From the NCBI RefSeq assembly GCF_900460065.1, contig NZ_UAVD01000052.1, forward strand, positions 186,001 to 250,000: 64,000 nucleotides of DNA. Reading direction: 5' to 3'. The stretch is from Streptomyces griseus. Its GTDB lineage: Bacteria; Actinomycetota; Actinomycetes; Streptomycetales; Streptomycetaceae. Of the stretch, positions 43,173 to 51,500 are shown piece after piece (positions within the stretch are counted from its first letter, which is position 1; each line of letters begins with the position of its first letter). The notes below the pieces were generated by a model. That model was given only the letters and a program-made list of their open reading frames with translations, ran no database searches and had not been told where the DNA came from. Position numbers and translations under genes: made by a program.

Positions 43173-44033
43173 ATGCCCGCTGACTCCCCACCCTCCCCGC
43201 ACGAGGGGCCGGGCGGCCCGCTGCTCTCCCTGCGCGGAATCAGCAAATCCTTCGGCGCCGTCGCCGCGCTCACCGATGTGGACCTCGACGTCGCCGCGGG
43301 GCGGGTGGTGGCTCTGGTCGGCGACAACGGCGCGGGGAAGTCCACCCTGGTGAAGATCCTCTCCGGGGTGCACCGGCCGGACGCCGGAACCATCGGTTTC
43401 GGCGCCGAAACCGTGGCGATCACCTCCCCGGCCACCGCCCAACGGCTCGGCATCGCGACCGTGTTCCAGGACCTGGCCCTGTGCGAGAACCTGAACGTGG
43501 TGGAGAACCTCTTCCTCGGGCGCGAGTTGCGCGGGCTGCGGCTGGACGAGGTGGGCATGGAGGTCCGCTCCCGCGCTCTGCTCGGGGAGCTGTCGGCGAA
43601 GATCCCCTCGGTACGCGTGCCGGTCGCGGCCCTGTCCGGCGGCCAGCGCCAGACGGTGGCCATCGCGCGGACCCTCCTGGGCGACCCGAAGGTGATCATC
43701 CTGGACGAGCCGACGGCGGCCCTGGGCGTGGCGCAGACGGCGGAAGTCCTCAATCTGATCGAGCGCCTGAGGGAGCGTGGCCTGGGCGTCCTCATGGTCA
43801 GCCACAACATGGCCGATGTGCGGGCCGTCGCCGACACGGTGGCCGTCCTGCGGCTCGGCCGCAACAACGGGGTTCTCGACGCGGCCGGGACGACGGCGTC
43901 GCAGCTGGTGGCGGCCATCACCGGGGCCGCCGACAACGTGGTCAGCCGCCGCGCCGGCCGCGACCGGGCCACGGCCGACGGCACGGAGTCGGCGTACGGG
44001 GCCGGAGCGGCCCAGCAGGGGGAGGCGTCATGA
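43173..44033 (+). CDS. Sugar ABC transporter ATPase (single-domain)
   Basis: A 286-residue nucleotide-binding protein with Walker A GDNGAGKST, Q-loop VFQDLALCENL, signature LSGGQRQTVAIARTLL and Walker B VIILDEPTAAL. The best-known ribose and xylose ATPases carry two such domains in ~500 residues; here only one is present, so it should form a homodimer. ATG at 43173. The permease start overlaps its stop. Confidence 0.93.
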   Translation: MPADSPPSPHEGPGGPLLSLRGISKSFGAVAALTDVDLDVAAGRVVALVGDNGAGKSTLVKILSGVHRPDAGTIGFGAETVAITSPATAQRLGIATVFQDLALCENLNVVENLFLGRELRGLRLDEVGMEVRSRALLGELSAKIPSVRVPVAALSGGQRQTVAIARTLLGDPKVIILDEPTAALGVAQTAEVLNLIERLRERGLGVLMVSHNMADVRAVADTVAVLRLGRNNGVLDAAGTTASQLVAAITGAADNVVSRRAGRDRATADGTESAYGAGAAQQGEAS

Positions 44034-45295
44034 CGGAACCGGCCGCTGTCACGAATCCCGGGCCCCGGCCCGACGATCCCCTCAGCCCCCTCGGGCAGAA
44101 GCCCCGCCCCGCCGGTGCGCGGGACCGTCTGCGGGCGGCGTCCGGCCGGCTGCGCGGCGGCGACCTCGGTCTCCTGCCCGTCCTCGCCGGGCTGGTGGTG
44201 ATCTGGGTCGTGATGCAGATCCTCGACCCCCTCTTCCTGTCCAGCGCGAATCTCACGAACCTCGCCCTCGAGAGTGTCCCGGTCGGCGTCATCGCCCTGG
44301 GAGTCGTCTGCGTCCTGCTCGTCGGGCAGATCGATCTGTCGGTCGGCTCGATCAGCGGCCTCGGCGCGGCCGTACTGGCGGTCCTCTTCGTGGACCGGGG
44401 GCTGCCGGCCTGGCTCGCCGTCGCGGTCGCGCTGGCCCTGGCGGGTCTGATCGGCTGGTTGTACGCCCAGGTCCACAACCGGATCGGGGTACCCAGCTTC
44501 GTGATCACCCTCGGCGGGCTCCTCGGATTCCTCGGCGTGCAGCTGTGGATACTCGGGCCCAAGGGATCGATCAACCTGCCGTTCGACTCGGGCCTGGTGA
44601 CCTTCGCCCAACTCCATTTCCTGCCCCCGTGGTTGGCGTACACGCTGGTCGCCGCGGGCGCGGTCGTGCTGTACGCGACCGGTGCCGCCCGGGCGTCGGA
44701 GCGACGCCGGGCGGGGCTCGCCGCCGCCTCCCGGCGCCTGCTCGCCGGACGGAGTCTGGCGCTGCTGGCCGGCCTCGGCGCGGCGGTCTGGTATCTCAAC
44801 CGGGACCGGGGGGTGGGCTGGATGTTCGTGTTCTTCCTCGCTCTGGTGCTGGCGCTGCACTACGTCCTGTCCCGCACCGCCTTCGGCAAGTCGATGTACG
44901 CGGTCGGTGGCAACCTGGAGGCCGCCCGGCGTGCGGGGGTGAACGTGAAGGCCGTCCTCACCACGGCGTTCGTGCTGTGCGCGACGCTCGCGTGCGTCGG
45001 CGGCGTCCTCTCGGCAGCACGCCTCGCCGCGGCCAACCAGAGCAGCGGCGGCGGTGACGTCAACCTGAACGCCATCGCGGCGGCCGTCATCGGCGGCACC
45101 AGTCTGTTCGGCGGCCGGGGCACCGCGTTCGCCGCGCTGCTCGGGGTTCTCGTGATCCAGTCGATCTCCAGCGGGCTCACGCTGCTCAATCTCGACTCCG
45201 CGTACCGCTTCATGGTGACCGGCGGCGTGCTGCTGCTCGCGGTGTCGCTGGATGCCGTGGCCCGGCGTTCGCGGGTCTCCCACGGCAGGGCCTGA
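44030..45295 (+). CDS. Sugar ABC transporter permease (XylH/RbsC type)
   Basis: A 421-residue permease with about ten to eleven TM helices after a ~50-residue cytoplasmic tail. Family words are VGQIDLSVGSISGLGAAVLA, TLGGLLGFLGVQLW and NLNAIAAAVIGGTSLFGGRG. The longer size and middle loop fit the xylose-type XylH branch. ATG overlaps the ATPase stop (ATGA). It completes the transporter. Confidence 0.93.
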   Translation: MTEPAAVTNPGPRPDDPLSPLGQKPRPAGARDRLRAASGRLRGGDLGLLPVLAGLVVIWVVMQILDPLFLSSANLTNLALESVPVGVIALGVVCVLLVGQIDLSVGSISGLGAAVLAVLFVDRGLPAWLAVAVALALAGLIGWLYAQVHNRIGVPSFVITLGGLLGFLGVQLWILGPKGSINLPFDSGLVTFAQLHFLPPWLAYTLVAAGAVVLYATGAARASERRRAGLAAASRRLLAGRSLALLAGLGAAVWYLNRDRGVGWMFVFFLALVLALHYVLSRTAFGKSMYAVGGNLEAARRAGVNVKAVLTTAFVLCATLACVGGVLSAARLAAANQSSGGGDVNLNAIAAAVIGGTSLFGGRGTAFAALLGVLVIQSISSGLTLLNLDSAYRFMVTGGVLLLAVSLDAVARRSRVSHGRA

Positions 45296-45305
45296 GGTAC
45301 CGCCC

Positions 45306-45345
45306 GATCCGCCCGGATCCGCCCGGATCCGCCCGGATCCGCCCG
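45306..45345. repeat. Four exact tandem copies of GATCCGCCCG
   Basis: A 10-bp unit is repeated four times without change just after the permease gene. The units carry no stem-loop and the array is too short and too close for CRISPR. Copy number could vary between strains. Confidence 0.9.
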
Positions 45346-45465
45346 GCGCCACGATCCTCGGCGGAGCCGTGTCGCCACGCACGGCGTGAGGGCGGCCTGC
45401 GGCGAACGCTTCCGTGCACAGGTCACGCGTGGGAATCCCGGGGCGGACGAACTCTGCCGCTGCGG

Positions 45466-45594
45466 GGCCCGGGAGCGGATCACGCGGAATCCGGCCCGTG
45501 CGTGGACGGCGAGGCCGGCGGTGTTCTCGGGGAAGATCCCTGCCTGGACCGTCCAGATCCCCGCCACGCCTGCGTACACGCACCGGTCGAACAC
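45466..45594 (-). pseudogene. Second GNAT acetyltransferase fragment
   Basis: The minus-strand frame reads RCVYAGVAGIWTVQAGIFPE, then NTAGLAVHARAGFRVIRSRA. This is the C-terminal part of a phosphinothricin-type GNAT (GIWTIQSGIFPENTASL...HERAGFRVVG). The N-terminal half is absent and the rest of the frame runs into unrelated codons, so it is a remnant. Confidence 0.5.
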
Positions 45595-45670
45595 CTCTGG
45601 CCCCGTCGCCCGCAGGCCTGCTCGAATATTTCGGTTTCGGTGTCACCGAGGCCGAAGCTAGGCTGCGCGA

Positions 45671-46651
45671 ATGGGGCCAGAAGACATCGACACCATCGCC
45701 GAGAAGACGGGATTCTCCGGGGTGGTCCGGATCGACCGGGGCGGCCGGGTCGAGTTCGCGAAAGCCTATGGGCTGGCCCATCGTGCCTACCGCGTTCCCA
45801 ACACTGTGGACACCAGATTCGGCATGGCCAGCGGAAGCAAGGGATTCACCGCGCTGGCCGTTCTCTCGCTCATCGAGGACGGTGCGCTGAAGCTGGACAC
45901 CACAGCGAGATCGCTGCTGGGCAGGGATCTGCCGCAGATCGCGGACGACGTGACCGTGGAACATCTCCTCACCCACACTTCCGGCATCGGGGACTACCTG
46001 GACGAGGAGGCAGACACGGAGATCATCGACTACGTCATAGGCGCGGCCCACGAACTCACCAGCACCGAGGCCTTCCTGCCCCTGGTGGACGGCCACGCGA
46101 CCAAGTTCGCGGCCGGTGAGCGGTTCGGGTACTGCAACGGCGGGTTCGTGGTGCTCGCCCTGCTGGCGGAACGGGCCGGCGGTACCGGCTACCACCATCT
46201 GGTTCGCCAACGGGTGCTCCTCCCGGCCGGTATGACCTCGACCGAGTTCCTCCGCTCCGACGAGCTCCCCGCCGACGCGGCTGTGGGCTACCTGCCGCTG
46301 GACGGGGTGGACCGCTCCAACGTCTTCCACCTGCCGGTGCTGGCCTCCGGTGACGGCGGCATTCACACCACGGCCGAGGACGTCTCGGCCTTCTGGCGCG
46401 CGCTCTTCGCCGGGGACATCGTGGATCGCGTCGACGAGGTGGTACGCCCGCGCAGGGACGTGCCCGAGGAGTCGATGCGCTACGGTCTCGGCTTCTGGCT
46501 CCACGAGAGCACGGACACCGTGTTCCTGATCGGCTACGACGCCGGCGTCTCGTTCAAGTCCGCTCATGACCCGCGCACCGGCACCACCCGCACGGTCATC
46601 TCCAACACCACACCCGGCGCTTGGCCGATCGCGGGCGCGCTCATGACGTGA
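45671..46651 (+). CDS. Serine hydrolase, class C beta-lactamase-like
   Basis: A 326-residue penicillin-binding-like hydrolase without a signal peptide. The nucleophile motif is S54-G-S-K57 (GMASGSKGFT), the YxN motif is YCN in FGYCNGGFVV, and HTSGIGDY marks the fold. A third KTG-type motif is not obvious; GYDAGVSF or SGDGG may take its place. It is probably an esterase or peptidase acting inside the cell. Monocistronic, with its own hairpin downstream. Confidence 0.85.
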   Translation: MGPEDIDTIAEKTGFSGVVRIDRGGRVEFAKAYGLAHRAYRVPNTVDTRFGMASGSKGFTALAVLSLIEDGALKLDTTARSLLGRDLPQIADDVTVEHLLTHTSGIGDYLDEEADTEIIDYVIGAAHELTSTEAFLPLVDGHATKFAAGERFGYCNGGFVVLALLAERAGGTGYHHLVRQRVLLPAGMTSTEFLRSDELPADAAVGYLPLDGVDRSNVFHLPVLASGDGGIHTTAEDVSAFWRALFAGDIVDRVDEVVRPRRDVPEESMRYGLGFWLHESTDTVFLIGYDAGVSFKSAHDPRTGTTRTVISNTTPGAWPIAGALMT

Positions 46652-46655
46652 CGGT

Positions 46656-46683
46656 CCGGTACCCCCGGGGCCGGGGGCGCCGG
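46656..46683 (+). terminator. Imperfect hairpin after the serine hydrolase
   Basis: CCGGTACCCCC and GGGGGCGCCGG pair with two internal mismatches around GGGGCC, followed by CTTTCC. It lies 5 nt after the stop codon. Confidence 0.5.
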
Positions 46684-47025
46684 CTTTCCGGTCGGTGACC
46701 CGTAGACACCGCGCAGCAGGCCTCTCCCCGGATGCGCACTCATCTGCCGGCGGCGACCGCGTGCTCCGGTGACCGTTGCCGGAGTCGCGAGAACCGGCTT
46801 CCACCCGAGGCGCCGGTCGGGCCGTCGGGCTGATCACCGCCGCCGCGGCCGACCGAAACGGTCCGCGGAGAAGCCGGCGAACCGCCACGAAAGATCGAGC
46901 CTTATGCCGGAAAACAGGCGATTGTCGGTTTGGTTGACGTCAAAACGTAATCCGGAGACTTCCCCGCCATCGGTAAGATCATTTTGTTCATTCTTGAGCA
47001 GTGAGAGACTCCGGGAAATAATCAC
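46684..47025. other. Upstream region of the lipoprotein gene
   Basis: About 340 bases. The right half is unusually AT-rich for this genome (from 46890 on), as expected for a promoter. TTGACG lies at 46934-46939 without a good -10 at standard distance, so the promoter type is uncertain. GAGAGACTCCGGGAA precedes the ATG at 47026 as a possible ribosome binding region. Confidence 0.4.
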
Positions 47026-47748
47026 ATGAAGCCACGCAAGGCAATCGCGGCCGCCGCTGCACTGTCAGCTCTTTTCGCGGTATCCGCATGCAGCGGCACT
47101 TCGGCAGAATCCAGCGATCATGCGAAAACGAGCAAGAAAAGCACTCCCCTTCCGGCCGAAGCCAAGGCTGAGGCCGAGGCCGAGCGCATCGGAGCGATGA
47201 CCCCACAGGCCCTCGAAAGAGCCACGCTCTCCGGAAAGGAGAGCAACTTCGAGGCCAAGAAGGTAGCCAAGGCGGATGTCGAAGCAGGCCGCGACATGAG
47301 GGCGGACAAGGCCGAGTGTCAGCCGCTGGCGAGCTTGGCCGGCGGCTACACCCACATCCCCGCGGTGGCGGTCGAGCACCGCGCCCTCGAACCCGTCGAG
47401 ACGACGAACGCAACCGTTGGATCGATGTGGCTCGCTTCGCACTCGGAGCGGAATGCCAAGAAGGTCCTGGCGGAGGTGCGGACCTCTCTCCAGGAGTGTC
47501 CCGACGGCTTCAGAACTCTGGGACTGACCTACACGTCGGTCAAGGCGGTCAAGGCGCCGGCTCTGGGTGACGAGGCCGTCGGCTACCGCATTACCAACGT
47601 GGTCGGAAAGCAGAAGGTCAGCATGACGTACACCCTGGTCCGCAAGGACGGCGTGGTCGCGGTCTTCTACGGGGTCAACATGCTGACCCCGGAGAAAAGC
47701 GCGATCCCCGATTCGGTCGTCCGCGGCCAGATGGAGAAGCTGGGCTGA
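47026..47748 (+). CDS. Secreted lipoprotein of unknown function
   Basis: A 240-residue lipoprotein with lipobox AVSAC (Cys22). A helical linker rich in Ala, Glu and Lys (about 40-100) follows. The C-terminal domain has GSMWLASHSERNAKKVLAEV, LQECPDGFRTLGL and VRKDGVVAVFYGVNM, which recalls the extracellular PknH-like sensor fold, with two or three cysteines. No partner kinase is nearby. Function unknown. Confidence 0.75.
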   Translation: MKPRKAIAAAAALSALFAVSACSGTSAESSDHAKTSKKSTPLPAEAKAEAEAERIGAMTPQALERATLSGKESNFEAKKVAKADVEAGRDMRADKAECQPLASLAGGYTHIPAVAVEHRALEPVETTNATVGSMWLASHSERNAKKVLAEVRTSLQECPDGFRTLGLTYTSVKAVKAPALGDEAVGYRITNVVGKQKVSMTYTLVRKDGVVAVFYGVNMLTPEKSAIPDSVVRGQMEKLG

Positions 47749-47880
47749 GTACTGACGCGTCGGCGGGTCCCGATGGGGAAGCGCCGGTGACCGTGACGGG
47801 AAGAGGCCCTTCGACAACCCTCGTGGGAGGGCCCTCTGACAGCCCGCGCGACCGGATCCGCCACGCGACTTTCGCAGCGT

Positions 47881-47928
47881 GGAGCCGAGGGGCGGTGTGC
47901 CACTGCGCGGCACCCGCCCCTCGGCTCC
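47881..47928. terminator. Strong bidirectional terminator
   Basis: GGAGCCGAGGGGCGG and CCGCCCCTCGGCTCC pair over about 15 bp, extended by a bulge and a further GCC/GGC step, with a short loop. It separates the plus-strand lipoprotein gene from the minus-strand small gene at 47942. Confidence 0.85.
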
Positions 47929-47941
47929 GGTCGGCGGAGCG

Positions 47942-48355
47942 TCAGCCGACCTGCCCGGATTCCGCCGGGAAGTCCGGCGGCCAGGGCTCACGCGGGTCGT
48001 ACAACGACTCCCGCTCGCCCATCAACGCGTACTCGGCCTCCCGCCAGGACGGCCGGCCGGCGACGACGAAGCTGTCGCCGTCGCGCTCCAGCATCCACGT
48101 GTAGGCGGCGTCCTCCGCCGGAATGCCGTGCCGTTCGCCGAGCAAGCCGAACTCGGCCTCGGTCGCCCGCCGGATGTGAAGCCCGTTCCGGTAGAAGGGC
48201 TTGAGGAACATGAGCTCCACATGCCCGAAGGAGACCTCGACCCGGGTCGTGGTCCGGTCCACCAGCGTGGCCTCACTGGCCAGGAACAACTGCCGGTGCG
48301 AGGGGAGGAAACCGATGACTCTGAAGAGCCGTCCCTCCCGGATGAAATCCGTCAT
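47942..48355 (-). CDS. Small protein, candidate immunity protein for the adjacent toxin
   Basis: A 137-residue soluble protein starting MTDFIREGRLFRVIGFLPSH; an ATG three codons upstream (48364) is an alternative. It has an alternating strand pattern (SEATLVDRTTTRVEVSFGHV, HVELMFLKPFYRNGLHIR) followed by YTWMLERDGDSFVVAGRPSW, and an acidic C-terminal tail (YDPREPWPPDFPAESG). I do not recognise the family. It follows the giant toxin-like gene on the same strand and is small, acidic and without signal peptide, as expected for a cytosolic immunity protein. This role is inferred from position. Confidence 0.55.
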   Translation of the reverse strand: MTDFIREGRLFRVIGFLPSHRQLFLASEATLVDRTTTRVEVSFGHVELMFLKPFYRNGLHIRRATEAEFGLLGERHGIPAEDAAYTWMLERDGDSFVVAGRPSWREAEYALMGERESLYDPREPWPPDFPAESGQVG

Positions 48356-48436
48356 GACCACCATCTTCTTCCCACTGGGGCGTGTTGTGAAAGGAGCGCC
48401 GTCCGCCCGGAGGGCGGGCTCGGCGGCGTCCGGTGC

Positions 48437-48448
48437 GTGCGATCGCAC
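48437..48448. promoter_or_regulatory. GTGCGATCGCAC palindrome inside the element
   Basis: A perfect 12-bp palindrome just inside the left part of the element. It could be a regulator site for the small gene or merely part of the element's structure. Confidence 0.3.
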
Positions 48449-48457
48449 GGCGGAGGG

Positions 48458-48486
48458 TCACCCCGATACCGGATGTATCGGGGTGA
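48458..48486 (-). terminator. Hairpin between toxin gene and small gene
   Basis: TCACCCCGATAC and GTATCGGGGTGA pair perfectly over 12 bp around CGGAT. It would end or attenuate transcription of the giant gene before the small gene, unless the latter has its own promoter. It lies within the MITE-like element. Confidence 0.7.
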
Positions 48487-48551
48487 TCCAGACAACGCGG
48501 TGAGCATGCGTGCCAGGCCTCGCCGAGCAGGCGGGACTTTCGCAACACGCC

Positions 48552-51500
48552 TCAGTCCACCGGAGTCCCGTTGGCGTACGTCATGCGCGTCGGGTAGACC
48601 CGTACGACGTCGCCCTTGCTGTTGGTCATGTGCCACTCGATGCTGTCCCACTTGCGGTACTCCATCCGGAGGGCCGTACGGAGCTTGATCATCTCCCATG
48701 CGGTCCCGAAGCCACCGGTCCGGATGACCTTCCAGTCGCTCTTTTCGATCGTCTCCCCTCGCTGCAGGAGCAGGGTCAGCGCTTCGTCGGCGTTCTTGGC
48801 GCCGGCGACACCGTCCAGGGTCACCGAGATCCTCACCTTGGGGTTCTCCACCGATCGCTCCACCCCCACCGTCCATATGGGGCGCTCGCCCAGGCCCATG
48901 GCCGCCGGCAGGTTGGTCCCGTACGCCTTGTTGTTGAACGTGGACGCTCCGATGGAAGCGGCCAGGTCATCCGAGTGGGGGTTGATTCCGAGGACGATGT
49001 GATCACCGTCCTTCACCAGATCCTTGAGGAGCGCGGCGCATTTCTTGACGACCTCCGAGTCGGCCGACGCGAGGGAGAACGCCGCGACCTTGAAGGTCTT
49101 CGGGGTGTTCACCGTCTCGCACGCCTCGGCGGCCATCCGGAGGAGACGGCTGATGATGCCCTGGACGGCGGCCTCGGTCAGGCCGATGGTACGGAGCGCC
49201 CGATAGGCGTCCATGAACCCGATGCCCGTCCTCATGGCGGCGTCCATCGCCGTCACCGCGGCCTTCGCCGACCGGAAGATCACACCGGCGACGAACCAGC
49301 TCGCCGCCCAGGCGCAGTCGCCCCAGCTGCCGCCCGACACGCCCGGGGTGATCAGCTTGGCGCAGCCGATGAAGTCCCCGAGGAGCACGTCGACCGGGTC
49401 GATGCCCGAGTTGAACTCGACCATCGTCAGTGTGTACGACAGCCGCTTGGTCGTGGGCTCGGACACCTCGGGGCCGAGGTAGACGGTGTCTGCGGCGGGG
49501 CAACTGCCGGAGTAGGAATCCGGCGTCGCCATGCACATGAACAGGTCGACGTGCGACTTGTACGTGACGTCGGACGTGATCGTGCAGTCGCCGACGTGGA
49601 TGATCGGGTTGCAGTTGTCCTTGACGACGTTACGCGGCTCGCCGATGTACTCGATGCGGTCGAGGACCGCCCACACCCCGCTGATCCCGGTGGTGACACC
49701 CTGTGTGATCTGCTCGGTGTTGCCACCCTTCTCCGTGCGGTCCGCGGCTTCCTGGGCCTCGTTCGCCGCATCCCACGCACCTTCGGCGGCCTTTTCGGCC
49801 GCTGTCGCGTCGGCCTCCGCCCGGGTGGCGGCGCCGCGTGCACCGGCCGCGTCCTCCTCGGCCCTGGTGGCCGCCGCACGGGCCGAAGCGGCATCCTTCT
49901 CCGCTTCGGTGGCGGCGCTGTCTGCCGCGATCGCGTCCAGTTGGGCGTCGTTCGACGCCGTCCAGGCTCTTGCCACGTCCTGGCCGGCCGACTCGGCGTA
50001 GCCGTCGGCTCGCTTCGCCGAGGCCTGGGCCAGCTTTGAGTCCGCTGCGGCCTGGGCGGCTGAGGACTGGGCACGCGTGTAGGCCTTGGCGGCACGAACG
50101 GCGTCGGTCGCCGCTGCCGCCGATGCCTGGGCCGCCAGCTTCATGTCGGCCGCAGCCTGGGCTGCGAGGGCCTTCGCCTCGGCGGAGAAGCCCTCGGCCA
50201 GGGTGGCCGTGGCGGCTGCCGCCGCTGCCTGCTGCTGGGAGAGCGTCAGGCTCTGCTGGCCGGTGAGGACGGCGAACGCGGCGGAACTGTCGGTCTCCTG
50301 GTACGGGCCGCCCAGCGAGATCGCCTCGTTGGCGGGCTTGATCACCGCCGCCGCGGAGTCACGGGCGGCGAGGGACGACTGGACGGCGGCGAGCGCCTTG
50401 CCGGCGGTGGTCGCTGCCCAGGCCGCGGTCTTCAGCGCCTCGCTGTGGGCGGTGGCTGCCTCCTTCTTGGCTGTCCTGGCCGCTGTGGATGCCTTCTCGG
50501 ACTGTTCCTTGGCGCCCTTGGCGTCAAGGGCCGCGGCCTCGGAGGCGTCGATGGCCTCCGCTGCCGCGGCGTGGGCTGACGCGGCCGAACCGGCCGCCAC
50601 CAGGTAGGAGGCCCAGGTGGCGTCGGATGCCGCCTTGGCGCGGGATGCCGCGCCCTGTGCCTTGGTGGCCGCCTCCCGGGCGTTGGTGGCGGCGGCCGTG
50701 GCCGCGTTCGCCGACGCCCGCGCGTTGGTGGCGGCCGTGGTGGCCGTGTTGGCGGCGCTCCGGGCGTCGGTGGCGGCGGCACGGGCGGCCTCAGCGGCGT
50801 CCGTACCTTCCATGGCGGCGGCGTGCGCCTCCTTCGCCGCTGCCTTGGCCTTGAGCGAGTCCCGTCGCTGCTCGGCCTCCAGGGCCTTGTCGCGGGCGGC
50901 TACCGCGTCCTTCTCCGCCTTCTCGGCGTTGGCCCTGCGGTCCGAAGCCGTGGCTGCCGACGCTTCGGCGGAGGTACGGGCGTCACCGGCGAGCCTGCCC
51001 TGCGCGACGGCGTCCGCCTCGTGGCCGGCTGCCTTGTCCCGTTCGCTCTCCGCGGTCGCCCGGTAGGCGGCCGCGTTGGCGCGCTCGAGCTCGGCGACAC
51101 CTCTCGAACGCTGCGCGTCGGCAGCGGCCTGACGGGCCTCCTCCTCCTCTGCGGCGGCGGTCTCCTTGGCCTTCTTGGCGGTCGCCGCATTCGCCGCGGC
51201 GGAGGCGGCGTAGGCTTCCGCGCTGTCCGCGGCGACCTTCGCCTGGGATGCTGCCTCCTGGGCGGCGATACGGGCGAACTCGGTCTTCACCGCGTGCGTC
51301 TGGGTCTGCGCCAGGGCCAGCAAGGCGTGGGACGTCGAGACGGTGGCGTTCGCCGCGTTCAGGGCCGTCTCCGTGGCCTTCGCGGCGGCCGTGGCGGCCG
51401 CGCCGGAGGCGCGGGCGACCTGGACCGACTGCTGGGCGTAGACGAGACCGCGGCCGCGGGGCACCTCTGCGGCGTCCGCGATCGTCCAGGCCTGTTGCTG

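Larger units (their letters stand above)
48375..48555. mobile_element. MITE-like element between toxin and small gene
   Basis: CTGGGGCGTGTTGTGAAAG (48375-48393) and the complement of the sequence at 48537-48555 (CTGAGGCGTGTTGCGAAAG) match at 17 of 19 bases, forming terminal inverted repeats of a ~180-bp element. There is no transposase inside. The ends and the internal text near 48500-48540 resemble what I recall of streptomycete IS5-group ends. The right end covers the last codons and stop of the giant ORF; the left end is 11-20 nt from the start of the small gene. Confidence 0.5.

Noticed and set aside
45306..45345. Short repeat array as possible CRISPR
   Set aside because: Units are 10 bp, directly adjacent and without spacers.
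42950..46888. 1312-codon open frame on the minus strand across the ABC transporter genes
   Set aside because: It covers four well-supported plus-strand genes in antisense; composition is Gln/Arg/Gly-rich without any domain. Only a short segment (45466-45594) resembles a real protein (GNAT remnant).
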